A model generated the notes under the pieces. The model did not search any database and had not been told where the DNA came from. It saw only the letters and a program-made list of their open reading frames with translations. 64,000 nt of DNA from Streptococcus ferus DSM 20646 (GTDB lineage Bacteria > Bacillota > Bacilli > Lactobacillales > Streptococcaceae): the NCBI RefSeq assembly GCF_000372425.1, contig NZ_AQVD01000001.1:372001-436000 (forward strand). Direction: 5' to 3'. Each line of letters starts with the position of its first letter. Within the stretch, counting starts at the first letter, position 1. This document shows, piece after piece, positions 53,362 to 62,026 of the stretch. The translations under genes and the position numbers were made by a program.

Positions 53362-55821
53362 ATGCAAGACAGACATTTAGTTGATGTTAATCTGACAAGC
53401 GAGATGAAAACTAGTTTCATCGATTATGCCATGAGTGTTATTGTGGCAAGGGCCCTGCCAGATGTACGTGATGGCTTAAAACCTGTTCATCGCCGTATCT
53501 TATATGGAATGAACGAACTGGGGGTAACTCCAGATAAACCTCATAAAAAATCAGCCCGTATTACTGGGGATGTTATGGGTAAATATCACCCTCATGGGGA
53601 TTCATCAATTTATGAAGCTATGGTGAGGATGGCCCAATGGTGGTCCTATCGCTATATGCTTGTTGATGGTCACGGGAACTTTGGTTCTATGGACGGTGAC
53701 GGAGCGGCCGCTCAGCGTTATACAGAAGCTCGGATGAGTAAAATTGCTCTGGAAATGCTGCGTGACATCAATAAAAATACGGTCGATTTTGCGGATAACT
53801 ACGATGGCAGCGAACGTGAACCTCTTGTCTTGCCTGCGCGTTTTCCTAATCTTTTAGTTAACGGAGCAACCGGTATCGCTGTGGGGATGGCGACCAATAT
53901 CCCGCCACATAATTTGGGAGAAACCATTGATGCTGTCAAGATGCTCATTGATAATGAGGAGGTTTCCACCAGAGAATTGATGGAGGTTCTTCCGGGACCA
54001 GATTTCCCGACAGGTGCGCTTGTTATGGGGAGAAGCGGTATTCACCGTGCCTATGAGACAGGTAAAGGATCAATTGTTCTAAGAGCTCGTACTGAGATCG
54101 AGGAGACCAAATCAGGTCGAGAACGTATTGTTGTTACTGAGTTTCCTTATATGGTCAATAAAACGAAGGTGCATGAGCATATCGTTCGTTTGGCACAGGA
54201 GAAACGGATTGAAGGGATTACAGCGGTTCGTGACGAGTCAAGCCGTGAAGGGGTTCGTTTTGTCATTGAAGTTCGTCGTGATGCCAGTGCCACCGTCATC
54301 TTAAACAATCTTTTCAAATTGACCAGCCTTCAGACCAACTTTAGCTTTAATATGCTGGCGATTGAAAATGGTGTCCCTAAGATACTGTCACTCAAGGAAA
54401 TCTTAGCCAATTATATCGCCCATCAGAAAGAAGTTATTGTTCGACGGACGCAGTTTGACAAGGAAAAAGCAGAAAGTCGCGCTCACATCTTGGAAGGTCT
54501 GCTGATTGCTCTGGATCATCTGGATGAGGTAATCACCATCATCCGAAACAGCGAGACGGATACAATCGCTCAGACAGAATTGATGCAGCGTTTTAATCTA
54601 TCTGAACGTCAAAGTCAGGCCATCTTAGATATGCGCTTGCGTCGTTTGACTGGCTTGGAACGGGACAAAATTCAGTCTGAATATGATGATTTAATCGCCT
54701 TGATTGCTGATTTGGCTGATATTTTAGCCAAACCAGAACGTGTGATTACAATTATAAAAGAAGAACTGGATGAGGTTAAGCGCAAGTTTAATGATGATCG
54801 CCGGACAGAACTCATGGTCGGAGAGGTGCTTTCTCTTGAAGATGAAGATTTAATCGAAGAAGAGGATGTTCTGATTACTTTATCGAATAAGGGTTATATC
54901 AAACGCTTGGCTCAGGATGAGTTTCGTTCACAAAAACGTGGTGGCCGTGGTGTTCAGGGAACAGGTGTTAATGATGACGATTTTGTCCGTGAGTTGGTGT
55001 CAACAAGTACACATGACAGCATGCTTTTCTTCACTAACCAAGGAAAGGTCTACTCGTTGAAGGGATATGAAGTCCCAGAGTACGGCCGTACAGCCAAGGG
55101 ACTGCCGATTGTCAACTTACTGCGTTTAGATGAAGGAGAAACCATCCAGACGATTATCAATGTCAATAAGGAAGATAGTAAGGACAGATACCTCTTCTTT
55201 ACCACAAAACAAGGAATCGTTAAGCGGACGGATGTCTCAGCATTTGCAAATATTCGACAAAATGGTCTGCGTGCCCTTAACCTCAAAGATGGCGATGAAT
55301 TGATTAATGTGCTTCTGACAAATGGACAAGAAGATGTCATCATTGGAACCAAGCTGGGCTATTCAGTACGCTTTAAAGAGGACTTAGTTCGTAATATGGG
55401 GCGTACCGCGACAGGCGTTAGAGGTGTGAATCTTCGTGAAAATGACCTGGTCATCGGAGCAGCTGTCATCACAGACCATCAAGACGTCTTGACTCTCACC
55501 GAAAAAGGCTATGGCAAGCAAACACCGGCTTCAGAATATCCGCAAAAAGGACGGGGCGGTAAAGGGATTAAAACTGCTAATATCACCGCTAAAAATGGTC
55601 CTCTGGCAGGTCTTGTTACGGTAGCTGGTGATGAAGACATTATGGTGATTACGAATACGGGTGTTATTATTCGGACAAACGTTGCCAATATCTCCCAAAC
55701 TGGGCGTGCAGCTATGGGAGTTCGTGTGATGCGTCTGGATCAGAATGCTAAAATCGTGACCTTTGCGCTTGTCAAACCTGAAGATCACCAAGAAGATGAG
55801 ATTACAGAAGAAAATGAGTAA
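53362..55821 (+). CDS. gyrA: DNA gyrase subunit A
   Basis: An 819-residue type II topoisomerase subunit. The cleavage domain has the catalytic Tyr in [12 protein letters not shown] (about 118). The quinolone-determining loop [17 protein letters not shown] keeps Ser and Glu, the wild-type state. The C-terminal half holds six beta-pinwheel blades, with the GyrA box in [12 protein letters not shown] (about 528-539). It works with GyrB to add negative supercoils. srtA starts 7 bases after its stop. Confidence 0.97.
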   Translation: MQDRHLVDVNLTSEMKTSFIDYAMSVIVARALPDVRDGLKPVHRRILYGMNELGVTPDKPHKKSARITGDVMGKYHPHGDSSIYEAMVRMAQWWSYRYMLVDGHGNFGSMDGDGAAAQRYTEARMSKIALEMLRDINKNTVDFADNYDGSEREPLVLPARFPNLLVNGATGIAVGMATNIPPHNLGETIDAVKMLIDNEEVSTRELMEVLPGPDFPTGALVMGRSGIHRAYETGKGSIVLRARTEIEETKSGRERIVVTEFPYMVNKTKVHEHIVRLAQEKRIEGITAVRDESSREGVRFVIEVRRDASATVILNNLFKLTSLQTNFSFNMLAIENGVPKILSLKEILANYIAHQKEVIVRRTQFDKEKAESRAHILEGLLIALDHLDEVITIIRNSETDTIAQTELMQRFNLSERQSQAILDMRLRRLTGLERDKIQSEYDDLIALIADLADILAKPERVITIIKEELDEVKRKFNDDRRTELMVGEVLSLEDEDLIEEEDVLITLSNKGYIKRLAQDEFRSQKRGGRGVQGTGVNDDDFVRELVSTSTHDSMLFFTNQGKVYSLKGYEVPEYGRTAKGLPIVNLLRLDEGETIQTIINVNKEDSKDRYLFFTTKQGIVKRTDVSAFANIRQNGLRALNLKDGDELINVLLTNGQEDVIIGTKLGYSVRFKEDLVRNMGRTATGVRGVNLRENDLVIGAAVITDHQDVLTLTEKGYGKQTPASEYPQKGRGGKGIKTANITAKNGPLAGLVTVAGDEDIMVITNTGVIIRTNVANISQTGRAAMGVRVMRLDQNAKIVTFALVKPEDHQEDEITEENE

Positions 55822-55828
55822 GAATGCA

Positions 55829-56569
55829 ATGAAAAGAAGTCAAAAAAATGTGAAAAAGAGAAGATGGATTGCCAATAGCTTCTTTCTCCTCCTGGTTGTT
55901 CTTGGTCTGGCGCTAATCTTTAATAAACCTATCCGAAATGCCATTATTGCTTGGAATACAAATCGTTATCAAGTTTCCAATGTCAGTAAGAAAGATATTG
56001 ATAAGAATAAGTCAGCCAAAACGAGCTATGATTTTGACAAGGTCGAATCTATCAGTACCGAAAAAGTCTTAGCGGCTCAGATGGCAGCTCAAAAATTACC
56101 TGTTATCGGTGGAATTGCCATCCCTGATTTAAAAGTGAATCTGCCTATTTTCAAGGGACTGGACAATGCTGGTCTGTATTACGGAGCCGGCACGATGAAG
56201 GAAAACCAAGTCATGGGAGAGAATAACTATGCCTTGGCCAGTCACCATGTTTTTGGGATGACAGGATCTTCACAGATGCTCTTTTCGCCTTTGGAGAGGG
56301 CTAAAGCAGGGATGAAAATCTACCTCACCGATAAAAATAAGATATACACTTATGTCATCACCCAAGTTCAGACGGTTGAGCCAGAGCATGTTGAAGTGAT
56401 TGATGACGAGCCAGGAAAGACGGAAATTACTCTCGTTACCTGTACGGATGCTGAAGCAACAGCTCGAACAATTGTTCATGGTACTTACGAAGGTGAGGTT
56501 AGTTTCAGCAAGGCTTCAAAGACAGTTAAAAAAGCCTTCCGTCAGACCTACAATCAGATGCAACTTTAA
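55829..56569 (+). CDS. srtA: Class A sortase
   Basis: A 246-residue transpeptidase that cleaves LPXTG proteins and links them to the cell wall. One N-terminal membrane anchor (about 14-32) precedes the sortase barrel. Catalytic residues are visible: His in YALASHHVFG, Cys in TLVTCTDAEA and Arg in ATARTIVHGTY. The start at 55829 gives the same length as S. mutans SrtA, which it closely resembles; upstream ATGs overlap gyrA. The gyrA-srtA arrangement is typical of streptococci, and the gene is probably transcribed with gyrA. Confidence 0.96.
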   Translation: MKRSQKNVKKRRWIANSFFLLLVVLGLALIFNKPIRNAIIAWNTNRYQVSNVSKKDIDKNKSAKTSYDFDKVESISTEKVLAAQMAAQKLPVIGGIAIPDLKVNLPIFKGLDNAGLYYGAGTMKENQVMGENNYALASHHVFGMTGSSQMLFSPLERAKAGMKIYLTDKNKIYTYVITQVQTVEPEHVEVIDDEPGKTEITLVTCTDAEATARTIVHGTYEGEVSFSKASKTVKKAFRQTYNQMQL

Positions 56570-56592
56570 AAGCTCGCTTCTAGCGAGTTTTT
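56570..56592 (+). terminator. Terminator after srtA
   Basis: AAGCTCGC (56570-56577) and GCGAGTTT (56583-56590) around TTCTA, then T residues, with one G-U pair. Confidence 0.85.
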
Positions 56593-56613
56593 AAACATTT
56601 AAAGGAGAAGTAG

Positions 56614-57018
56614 ATGAAATTAGATCAGATTCACCATATTGCCTTCATTGTTTCAGACTATGATAAATCTTATGATTTTTATGTCCATAAGCTGGGTTTT
56701 GAGGTTATTCGTGAGAATTACAGGCCTGAGCGTCAGGATTATAAGCTAGATCTCAAGTGTGGCAGTATTGAATTAGAGATCTTTGGTAGCAAGACCTCAG
56801 ATCCTAGTTACAGTGCCCCTCCAGAACGCGTTTCTTGGCCTAGAGAAGCCTGTGGTCTTCGACATCTTGCCTTTCAGGTGGATGATGTTGAAGCTGTTCG
56901 AAAAGAACTAATGAATCTGGGAATCCCTGTAGAGGAGCTTCGCTATGATGACTATACAGGTAAAAAGATGGCTTTCTTTTTTGATCCGGACAATCTTCCT
57001 TTGGAATTACACGAATAA
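56614..57018 (+). CDS. VOC family protein (glyoxalase I-like)
   Basis: A 134-residue protein of the vicinal-oxygen-chelate fold. IHHIAFIVSDYDKSYDFYVH opens the first beta-alpha-beta unit with a metal-type His; GSIELEIFG and LRHLAFQVDDVEAV carry further ligands, and LPLELHE supplies the last Glu. The YDDYTGKKMAFFFDPDN segment is typical of the SMU-type GloA2 group. Methylglyoxal detoxification is possible but not provable from sequence. AAAGGAGAAG precedes the ATG. Confidence 0.88.
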   Translation: MKLDQIHHIAFIVSDYDKSYDFYVHKLGFEVIRENYRPERQDYKLDLKCGSIELEIFGSKTSDPSYSAPPERVSWPREACGLRHLAFQVDDVEAVRKELMNLGIPVEELRYDDYTGKKMAFFFDPDNLPLELHE

Positions 57019-57021
57019 GAG

Positions 57022-57045
57022 AAAAGCCGCATTCAGCGGCTTTTA
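57022..57045. terminator. Bidirectional terminator between the VOC and TraX genes
   Basis: AAAAGCCGC (57022-57030) and GCGGCTTTT (57036-57044) around ATTCA. It reaches the stop codon of the minus-strand gene. Confidence 0.88.
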
Positions 57046-57765
57046 AAATCCCCAAATAAGAAAACGAAGCAGCCATAAGAGGCTTAGATGCAACGGGTAG
57101 AAGATATAGAAGGACCATTTAACCCAAGTTGGGGAATAGCCTCGATGACCATTATAAGCATCCAATAAGGGGATGACAAGCAGCATACCTATCATGGAGG
57201 AATCACTGATTAAAGTGTATAGGTCCCTCTCCGAAATGTAGGTTAGGACGGCTAAGCCTAGAAAGGCAAGAGAGATGATCAGAATAGGCCGAACATAACC
57301 CCGCTCTTCCTGTCGATTTCGATAGAATAAAGCAATTATCACGACCCCTAAACTATTCCAATCTGAATGAACAGTTAATAAAGCGGCAACGATAACTAGG
57401 GGGAAAAAATGGGCAGGGAACTTTTCTAAGCAGCAAAGCAGGCCAAAGCCTATAAACAGCGTGAAAAAAATATTATTAAAAAGATAGAAAGGCTGATCAT
57501 ACATAAAAAGACAGTGAAAGGGAAGGGCAGAGATAAGACCAAATAGCCCCAATCTCAAGGCATACTTGATGCGATTTTGGCTGTATTGAAAGCCTTGAAC
57601 TAATAAATAAGCCATGATGGGAAAAGTGAGTTTGCCAATCACCTCGGTCAGAAAGAAAGTCGGATAGGAATAATGGTAAATCTCAAACGTATGCCCAATA
57701 TGATTGATAAGCATGGCCATAATGGCAATTATTTTAAGAGGAAAAGCAGATAATCGTTTGGTCAT
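57043..57765 (-). CDS. TraX family membrane protein
   Basis: A 240-residue protein with about seven or eight membrane segments. KIIAIMAMLINHIGHTF at the start, LTFPIMAYLLVQGFQYSQN and GLISALPFHCLF are the TraX family landmarks. F-plasmid TraX acetylates pilin; chromosomal members in firmicutes are thought to be membrane acyltransferases of unknown substrate. No conjugation genes are nearby. The start follows AAGGAGCTTGCT. Confidence 0.88.
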   Translation of the reverse strand: MTKRLSAFPLKIIAIMAMLINHIGHTFEIYHYSYPTFFLTEVIGKLTFPIMAYLLVQGFQYSQNRIKYALRLGLFGLISALPFHCLFMYDQPFYLFNNIFFTLFIGFGLLCCLEKFPAHFFPLVIVAALLTVHSDWNSLGVVIIALFYRNRQEERGYVRPILIISLAFLGLAVLTYISERDLYTLISDSSMIGMLLVIPLLDAYNGHRGYSPTWVKWSFYIFYPLHLSLLWLLRFLIWGF

Positions 57766-57849
57766 AGCAAGCTCCTTAAGTTAGTAAGATTATAACAAAG
57801 CCTTTTAAACACTGTCTACAGTTTTTAGTGTTTTTAACAACTTACCTTA

Positions 57850-57858
57850 TGATATAAT
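57850..57858 (+). promoter_or_regulatory. Extended -10 promoter of the DUF1002 gene
   Basis: TGATATAAT at 57850-57858, 50 bases before the start. Confidence 0.55.
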
Positions 57859-57907
57859 GGAAGTCTAGGAGATGAAAAAGTGTTTTATTTAAGAAAGGAA
57901 TTTAAAA

Positions 57908-58870
57908 ATGAAATTCAAAAAAATACTTGCAGGGGGAGCTCTATTAGCAGCTTCTTTGCTGTTGGTCACGACAGCGAAAGCCAGCAGTTCCAATTCAGTA
58001 CAGAATGTCATCGATGAATCCTATGTTCAGCCGGATTATGTCCTAGGCTATTCTTTGAGTGACAGTCAGCGGACAGAGACCCTGAACCTTCTGGGCTATG
58101 ACTCGGCTAAAGATACCAGTATTAAAACCCTGACAACCTCTAGTTATGCTTCCATCATGAATGTGGCAGATGATAGCAGCTTGCAGCTGTACTCTTCTGT
58201 TAGAATTCAAAAATTAGGCAGTAAAGAAACGCTGACCGTTGAGATTGTAACACCAGATAATATTACCAAGGTCACACAGGATATGTATCGAAATGCAGCT
58301 GTTACCCTAGGAATCGAGCATGCTAAAATCTCAGTAGCAGCTCCTATTGCCGTTACCGGAGAATCAGCCTTGGCAGGAATTTATTATTCCTTGGAGGAAA
58401 ATGGAGCAACCGTTTCGGATGAGAGCAAGGAATTGGCTCAGGAGGAATTGAATGCTCTTTCTGAGATTAACGCAGCCAACCAAGGGAAAGAAGGCTATGA
58501 TGCTGATAAACTCAATGTTGCGATGACTGATATCAAATCTGCTGTTGCCGAAAAAGGAAGCAGTCTCAGTAAGGATGATGTTAAAAAGATTGTTGAAGAT
58601 ACTTTGGACAATTACGGCCTAAAATCATCGATGACAAGCAGCCAGATTAACATCATTGTCAATTTTGCTTTCAACCTGTCTAATAGTAACGTGATTAAGA
58701 ACTCAGGTTTCCAGTCTACCCTAAATGATCTGAAAGATAGTATTGTATCAAAAGCAAAATCAACTTTCAGCGATATTAATCTTAATTTTGACGCTTCAAA
58801 AGCAACAGAGACAGCGAAAGGAATCTGGCAACAGATAGTTGATTTCTTCAAGAGTCTCTTTGGGCAATAA
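57908..58870 (+). CDS. Secreted DUF1002 domain protein
   Basis: A 320-residue protein. The N-terminal signal peptide (about 1-26) ends near TTAKA-SS, with no lipobox or LPXTG motif, so it is probably released. DUF1002 spans most of the rest: LGYSLSDSQRTETLNLLGYD, YASIMNVADDSSLQLYSSVR and AVTGESALAGIYYSLEE. The C-terminus is helical and ends in WQQIVDFFKSLFGQ. The family is widespread in firmicutes and uncharacterised. AAGGAATTT precedes the ATG. Confidence 0.87.
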   Translation: MKFKKILAGGALLAASLLLVTTAKASSSNSVQNVIDESYVQPDYVLGYSLSDSQRTETLNLLGYDSAKDTSIKTLTTSSYASIMNVADDSSLQLYSSVRIQKLGSKETLTVEIVTPDNITKVTQDMYRNAAVTLGIEHAKISVAAPIAVTGESALAGIYYSLEENGATVSDESKELAQEELNALSEINAANQGKEGYDADKLNVAMTDIKSAVAEKGSSLSKDDVKKIVEDTLDNYGLKSSMTSSQINIIVNFAFNLSNSNVIKNSGFQSTLNDLKDSIVSKAKSTFSDINLNFDASKATETAKGIWQQIVDFFKSLFGQ

Positions 58871-58873
58871 TCA

Positions 58874-58912
58874 ATCAAAAGAGTTAGGATGTTGAATCCT
58901 AACTCTTTTGAT
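58874..58912. terminator. Bidirectional terminator after the DUF1002 gene
   Basis: A perfect 17-bp stem (58874-58890 with 58896-58912) around GTTGA. It includes the stop codon of the minus-strand MarR gene. Confidence 0.88.
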
Positions 58913-59321
58913 AATGCTCCAGTAGTTCTGTCAAGAGTTCTGCTAATTTGCTATCCAATTCAGGACGGTATAAGCGAGGGCTGACATGATCTAGTTGATT
59001 AAAAGCCTCTGTCACATTTTCAGCCAAATCCTTCCCTTTGGGCGTTAGGAGGATCTGTTTCAGACGCTCATCACGCTTGGGGGAGAAACGTAAAATAAGC
59101 TGTTTTCTTTCCAGTTGCTTCAGGACGTTAGCAGTAGTGGCTTCAGACTTTCCTAAGTAGCTAGCGATTTCCTTTTGAGGTGCATGAGGTTGCGTAGTCA
59201 AAAAGTGGATCACATGGGATTGGGCAGTGGTTAGTCCGCTCTCCTTTATTCTTTGATAGATAAAGGCTTCCTGATAAATAGCGATGTGTCGTATGAGTTC
59301 TGAGAGGCTCTGTTGTTCCAT
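58899..59321 (-). CDS. MarR family transcriptional regulator
   Basis: A 140-residue winged-helix regulator. The recognition region is PQKEIASYLGKSEATTANVLKQL (in part, about 52-74) and the wing RFSPKRDERLKQILLTPKGK (about 82-101) contains the conserved Asp-Arg pair. MarR dimers bind palindromes. The upstream region has two copies of ACTTGTAATTACAAGT, one covering its own -35. The -10 TATACT is only 6 bases before the ATG, and no Shine-Dalgarno sequence exists, so the mRNA is probably leaderless. The ligand is unknown. Confidence 0.92.
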   Translation of the reverse strand: MEQQSLSELIRHIAIYQEAFIYQRIKESGLTTAQSHVIHFLTTQPHAPQKEIASYLGKSEATTANVLKQLERKQLILRFSPKRDERLKQILLTPKGKDLAENVTEAFNQLDHVSPRLYRPELDSKLAELLTELLEHYQKS

Positions 59322-59327
59322 AAATCA

Positions 59328-59356
59328 AGTATAGCACTACAAACTTGTAATTACAA
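59328..59356 (-). promoter_or_regulatory. Promoter of the MarR gene
   Basis: On the minus strand TTGTAA (59356-59351), 17 bases, TATACT (59333-59328) with an extended TGC. The -35 lies inside operator 1. Confidence 0.65.
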
Positions 59357-59358
59357 GT
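59343..59358. promoter_or_regulatory. MarR operator 1
   Basis: Perfect 16-base palindrome ACTTGTAATTACAAGT over the -35 of the MarR promoter, so binding should repress the gene. Confidence 0.75.
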
Positions 59359-59383
59359 GTTTTTTAGAAAGGAAGTTGAAGGT

Positions 59384-59419
59384 TTTCCGAATAACTTGTA
59401 ATTACAAGTTATTCGGAAA
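59384..59419. promoter_or_regulatory. MarR operator 2 within a 36-bp perfect palindrome
   Basis: The same 16-base core (59394-59409) is extended on both sides by TTTCCGAATA and its complement, giving 36 bases of perfect symmetry. It is 51 bp from operator 1 and 70 bases before the Nudix start. Confidence 0.75.
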
Positions 59420-59489
59420 TTAATGTTTTCTCTAGCAGAAAAGTGGTAAACTTAGAGTGAACCACTAAAATGGAATGGAGGAGCTATTA

Positions 59490-59990
59490 ATGACAGAAGT
59501 TTGGGATGCTTATGATGAGAATAGGAAATTAATTCCTGATAAGTTTATTATCAGGGAAAATTTTTCGACAATGGATGCTTTTCATTTAGTGGTAGACGTA
59601 TTGGTCATTCATCAAGACAGCTCTTTGCTCTTTATGCACCGTTCAGCTGATAAGGAGTCCAATCCGAACCTTTATGAAGCGAGCGCTGGCGGCTCTGTTT
59701 TGAAAGGGGAAAATTCCCAAGAGGCAGCAATTAGGGAAGTTAAAGAAGAGACAGGGCTTGATCTTTATCGTTTGGACTTGCTTTATCAATACAGTAATCC
59801 TGAGCACCATGGCCATTATGATCGGTATTTGGCAAGAACTGATTGCCCTAAGCATTCGATCGTCTACCAAGAAGGAGAAACAGATGGTCACATCTGGGTA
59901 AAACCTGAAGAGCTAGAATCTTTTTTTGCTACACATAAAGTCTTACCAGGACATGAAACAGAGCTGCGTCTTTTGTTTGGATTAGATTAA
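59490..59990 (+). CDS. Nudix hydrolase, isopentenyl-diphosphate-isomerase-like subgroup
   Basis: A 166-residue Nudix protein. The Nudix box is complete (GGSVLKGENSQEAAIREVKE then ETGL, about 68-91). EVWDAYDENRKLIPDK and FHLVVDVLVIHQDSSLLFMH at the start are typical of the YfcD/IDI-like group, whose substrates are not well defined. The ATG at 59490 has GGAGGAG 6 bases upstream; an earlier in-frame ATG overlaps that site. It shares its upstream region with the divergent MarR gene and may be its target. Confidence 0.9.
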   Translation: MTEVWDAYDENRKLIPDKFIIRENFSTMDAFHLVVDVLVIHQDSSLLFMHRSADKESNPNLYEASAGGSVLKGENSQEAAIREVKEETGLDLYRLDLLYQYSNPEHHGHYDRYLARTDCPKHSIVYQEGETDGHIWVKPEELESFFATHKVLPGHETELRLLFGLD

Positions 59991-59997
59991 AGATAAG

Positions 59998-60057
59998 GAA
60001 AGGTCATAATGGGTTAAGTCATTTTTCATGAACTTAACTCAATTGACCTTGTTTTCC
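59998..60057 (+). terminator. Long interrupted hairpin after the Nudix gene
   Basis: AAGGTCA pairs with TGACCTT outside, and GGTTAAGT with ACTTAAC-T inside, followed by GTTTTCC. A weak T-run makes termination uncertain. Confidence 0.5.
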
Positions 60058-60127
60058 TAAAAAGTTCTGTTATACTTAGGGCAGAAGAATATCATGAAGG
60101 ACTGCAGTAAGTAGTAAGGAGATAAAT

Positions 60128-60979
60128 ATGGTTGAAAAACTGAAGTATGATGAATATGTCATTCAAATCAGACACCTAGAGAAGAAATACGGCAAGCATT
60201 TTGGAGTCAAAGACGTGAGTTTTGATGTTAAAAAAGGCGAAATCTTTGGCTTTTTAGGATCTAATGGTGCCGGTAAATCCACGACAATTCGTTGCCTCTT
60301 AGGGTTGATTGGCTACCAAAAAGGTGAAATTACACTTTTTGAAGATGAGTATGATGACTTGGTTGAGGAGTTGGATCATATTGGTTATATGCCTTCGGAA
60401 GCGATGTTTTATCCTGCTATGAAGGTGAAAAATGTTATTAAGCTGGCTGCTAAAATGCGAGGAAAGGACTGTCGTGAAGAAGCAGAACGCTTGATTAAAC
60501 TCTTGGATGTTCCTGTTCATAAGAAAATTGAAGATCTGTCAACAGGAAACCGTAAGAAAGTGGCGATTATCTGTGCCCTGCAACACCAGCCGGAATTGAT
60601 TATCCTAGATGAGCCGACTTCGGGGCTTGATCCGCTGATGCAGGAGCGTTTCTTTGGACTCATCAAAGAAGCCTGTGCCAATGGCGCAACTTGTCTATTA
60701 TCTTCCCATAATCTCTCGGAAGTCAAAAACTATTGTGATCGTGTGGCCGTTATTAAAGAAGGTGAGATGGTTACGGTTGATAATGTTGAACATCTTACCC
60801 ATACCCTCTTACGCAAGGTGACGGTTTGGAAGGACGGCCTACAGAAGACCTATGACTATACCGGTTCAACTAAGGATCTGCTCAAACAATTAGAAGAAGT
60901 GCAGCCGGATGATGTCTTGATTGAGGAGCCATCTTTGGAATCCTTGTTTATGAATTTTTATCAGGAGGAGAAGGCATGA
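60128..60979 (+). CDS. ABC transporter ATP-binding protein (ABC-2 export type)
   Basis: A 283-residue ATPase of the CcmA/DrrA group. Walker A GSNGAGKST (about 48-56), Q-loop-like region GYMPSEAMFYP, signature LSTGNRKKVAI (Ser-Thr in place of Ser-Gly), Walker B LIILDEPTSGLDP and H-loop LLSSHNLSEV. Such ATPases drive export of lipids, drugs or peptides. It overlaps the permease gene by 4 bases. A promoter with extended -10 TGTTATACT ends at 60076. Confidence 0.92.
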   Translation: MVEKLKYDEYVIQIRHLEKKYGKHFGVKDVSFDVKKGEIFGFLGSNGAGKSTTIRCLLGLIGYQKGEITLFEDEYDDLVEELDHIGYMPSEAMFYPAMKVKNVIKLAAKMRGKDCREEAERLIKLLDVPVHKKIEDLSTGNRKKVAIICALQHQPELIILDEPTSGLDPLMQERFFGLIKEACANGATCLLSSHNLSEVKNYCDRVAVIKEGEMVTVDNVEHLTHTLLRKVTVWKDGLQKTYDYTGSTKDLLKQLEEVQPDDVLIEEPSLESLFMNFYQEEKA

Positions 60980-61764
60980 TCTTACTAGGACATGAATTAA
61001 AAGCCAATGTAAAAAGTCTCTTGATTTGGTCCCTGACCATAGCGGTTTGTTCGGCAGGTCTTGTTCTCATGTTTGAGAGTGTGGCGGATGGGATGAAAGA
61101 CGTTGCTGCCTCTTTTTCTCAGATGGGAGATTTTTCTAAGGCCTTTGGGATGGATAAACTGAATATTTCCACCCTTAACGGCTATTACGCAACAGAGGTT
61201 GCCCGAATTATTACAATCGGTGGTGCCATGTATGCGGCGCTTATCGGAATCAGTATCCTATCCAAAGAAGAGGAAGAGCATACTGCAGAATTCCTCTACA
61301 CTTTTCCGCGTCGTCGTTCTTATATCTTGGTTTGGAAATACATGAGCCTCCTTGTCCTCTTGCTTTTCTTTAATCTTATCACGACTGGCGCAGAGGTAGT
61401 GAGTTTCTTCTTTGTCAATGGCAAGATTGACATGGAAGATTTTGCTGTTTACCATGCTTTAACCTTGCTGATGGAAATTGAAATCGCAAGTTTCTGTTTC
61501 CTGCTGTCAGCTTTTAATAAACGCAGACAGGTAGGGTTAGCTATGGGGATTGCTATTATAGCTTATTTAGCTGATATTATGTGCCGTATCGTGCCTGATA
61601 TCGAATTTATCAAGTACCTGACACCTTTTTACTTTAGCAATGTTGCTGATATCTTTTCTCATGCTGATTTAGAGTTTATCGGCATGGGCGTAGCTGTTTT
61701 AGTGACGGTTATCAGCTATCTACTAGCTTTGACAATTAACAGCAGACGAGATTTGAAAGTTTGA
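60976..61764 (+). CDS. ABC-2 type transporter permease
   Basis: A 262-residue protein with six membrane segments (about 18-35, 70-92, 115-140, 160-180, 188-207 and 235-255). HELKANVKSLLIW at the start and SKEEEEHTAEFLYTFPRRRS (coupling region) are typical of ABC-2 subfamily permeases. The partner is the ATPase gene directly upstream. The exported compound is unknown. The ATG at 60976 lies in the ATPase gene's end with AGGAGGAG. Confidence 0.9.
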   Translation: MILLGHELKANVKSLLIWSLTIAVCSAGLVLMFESVADGMKDVAASFSQMGDFSKAFGMDKLNISTLNGYYATEVARIITIGGAMYAALIGISILSKEEEEHTAEFLYTFPRRRSYILVWKYMSLLVLLLFFNLITTGAEVVSFFFVNGKIDMEDFAVYHALTLLMEIEIASFCFLLSAFNKRRQVGLAMGIAIIAYLADIMCRIVPDIEFIKYLTPFYFSNVADIFSHADLEFIGMGVAVLVTVISYLLALTINSRRDLKV

Positions 61765-61792
61765 GCCTGACCATAAAAAACTAAAGCGTATG

Positions 61793-61830
61793 ATGAGCTT
61801 GGGATTATTTTGTCCGAGGCTCTTTTTCTA
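61793..61830 (+). terminator. Terminator after the ABC-2 permease gene
   Basis: GAGCTTGGGA pairs with TCCGAGGCTC with one mismatch and one wobble around TTATTTTG, followed by five T. Confidence 0.7.
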
Positions 61831-61964
61831 TATAACAGTAATGTAAAACAGTTTTGGTCATGCGTCTAAATGTATCTTTTTAGGGAGGTCAGGATAAGGC
61901 TTTTTCTAATGGATGATCTATTTTCCCTGGTTATTTGATCCCCCTAGTAGCCGATACTATTATC

Positions 61965-61973
61965 TGCTATAAT
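61965..61973 (+). promoter_or_regulatory. Extended -10 promoter of the GDPD gene
   Basis: TGCTATAAT at 61965-61973. The rest of 61831-62026 shows no further element I can name. Confidence 0.5.
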
Positions 61974-62026
61974 AAGAGAGGCATTTATTAAAAATGTTAG
62001 AATAAACATGAGAAAGTCAATGAAGG

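Noticed and set aside
59384..59419. The 36-bp palindrome as an intrinsic terminator
   Set aside because: Neither strand has a T-run after it, and its core is repeated exactly at 59343-59358, so an operator is the better explanation.
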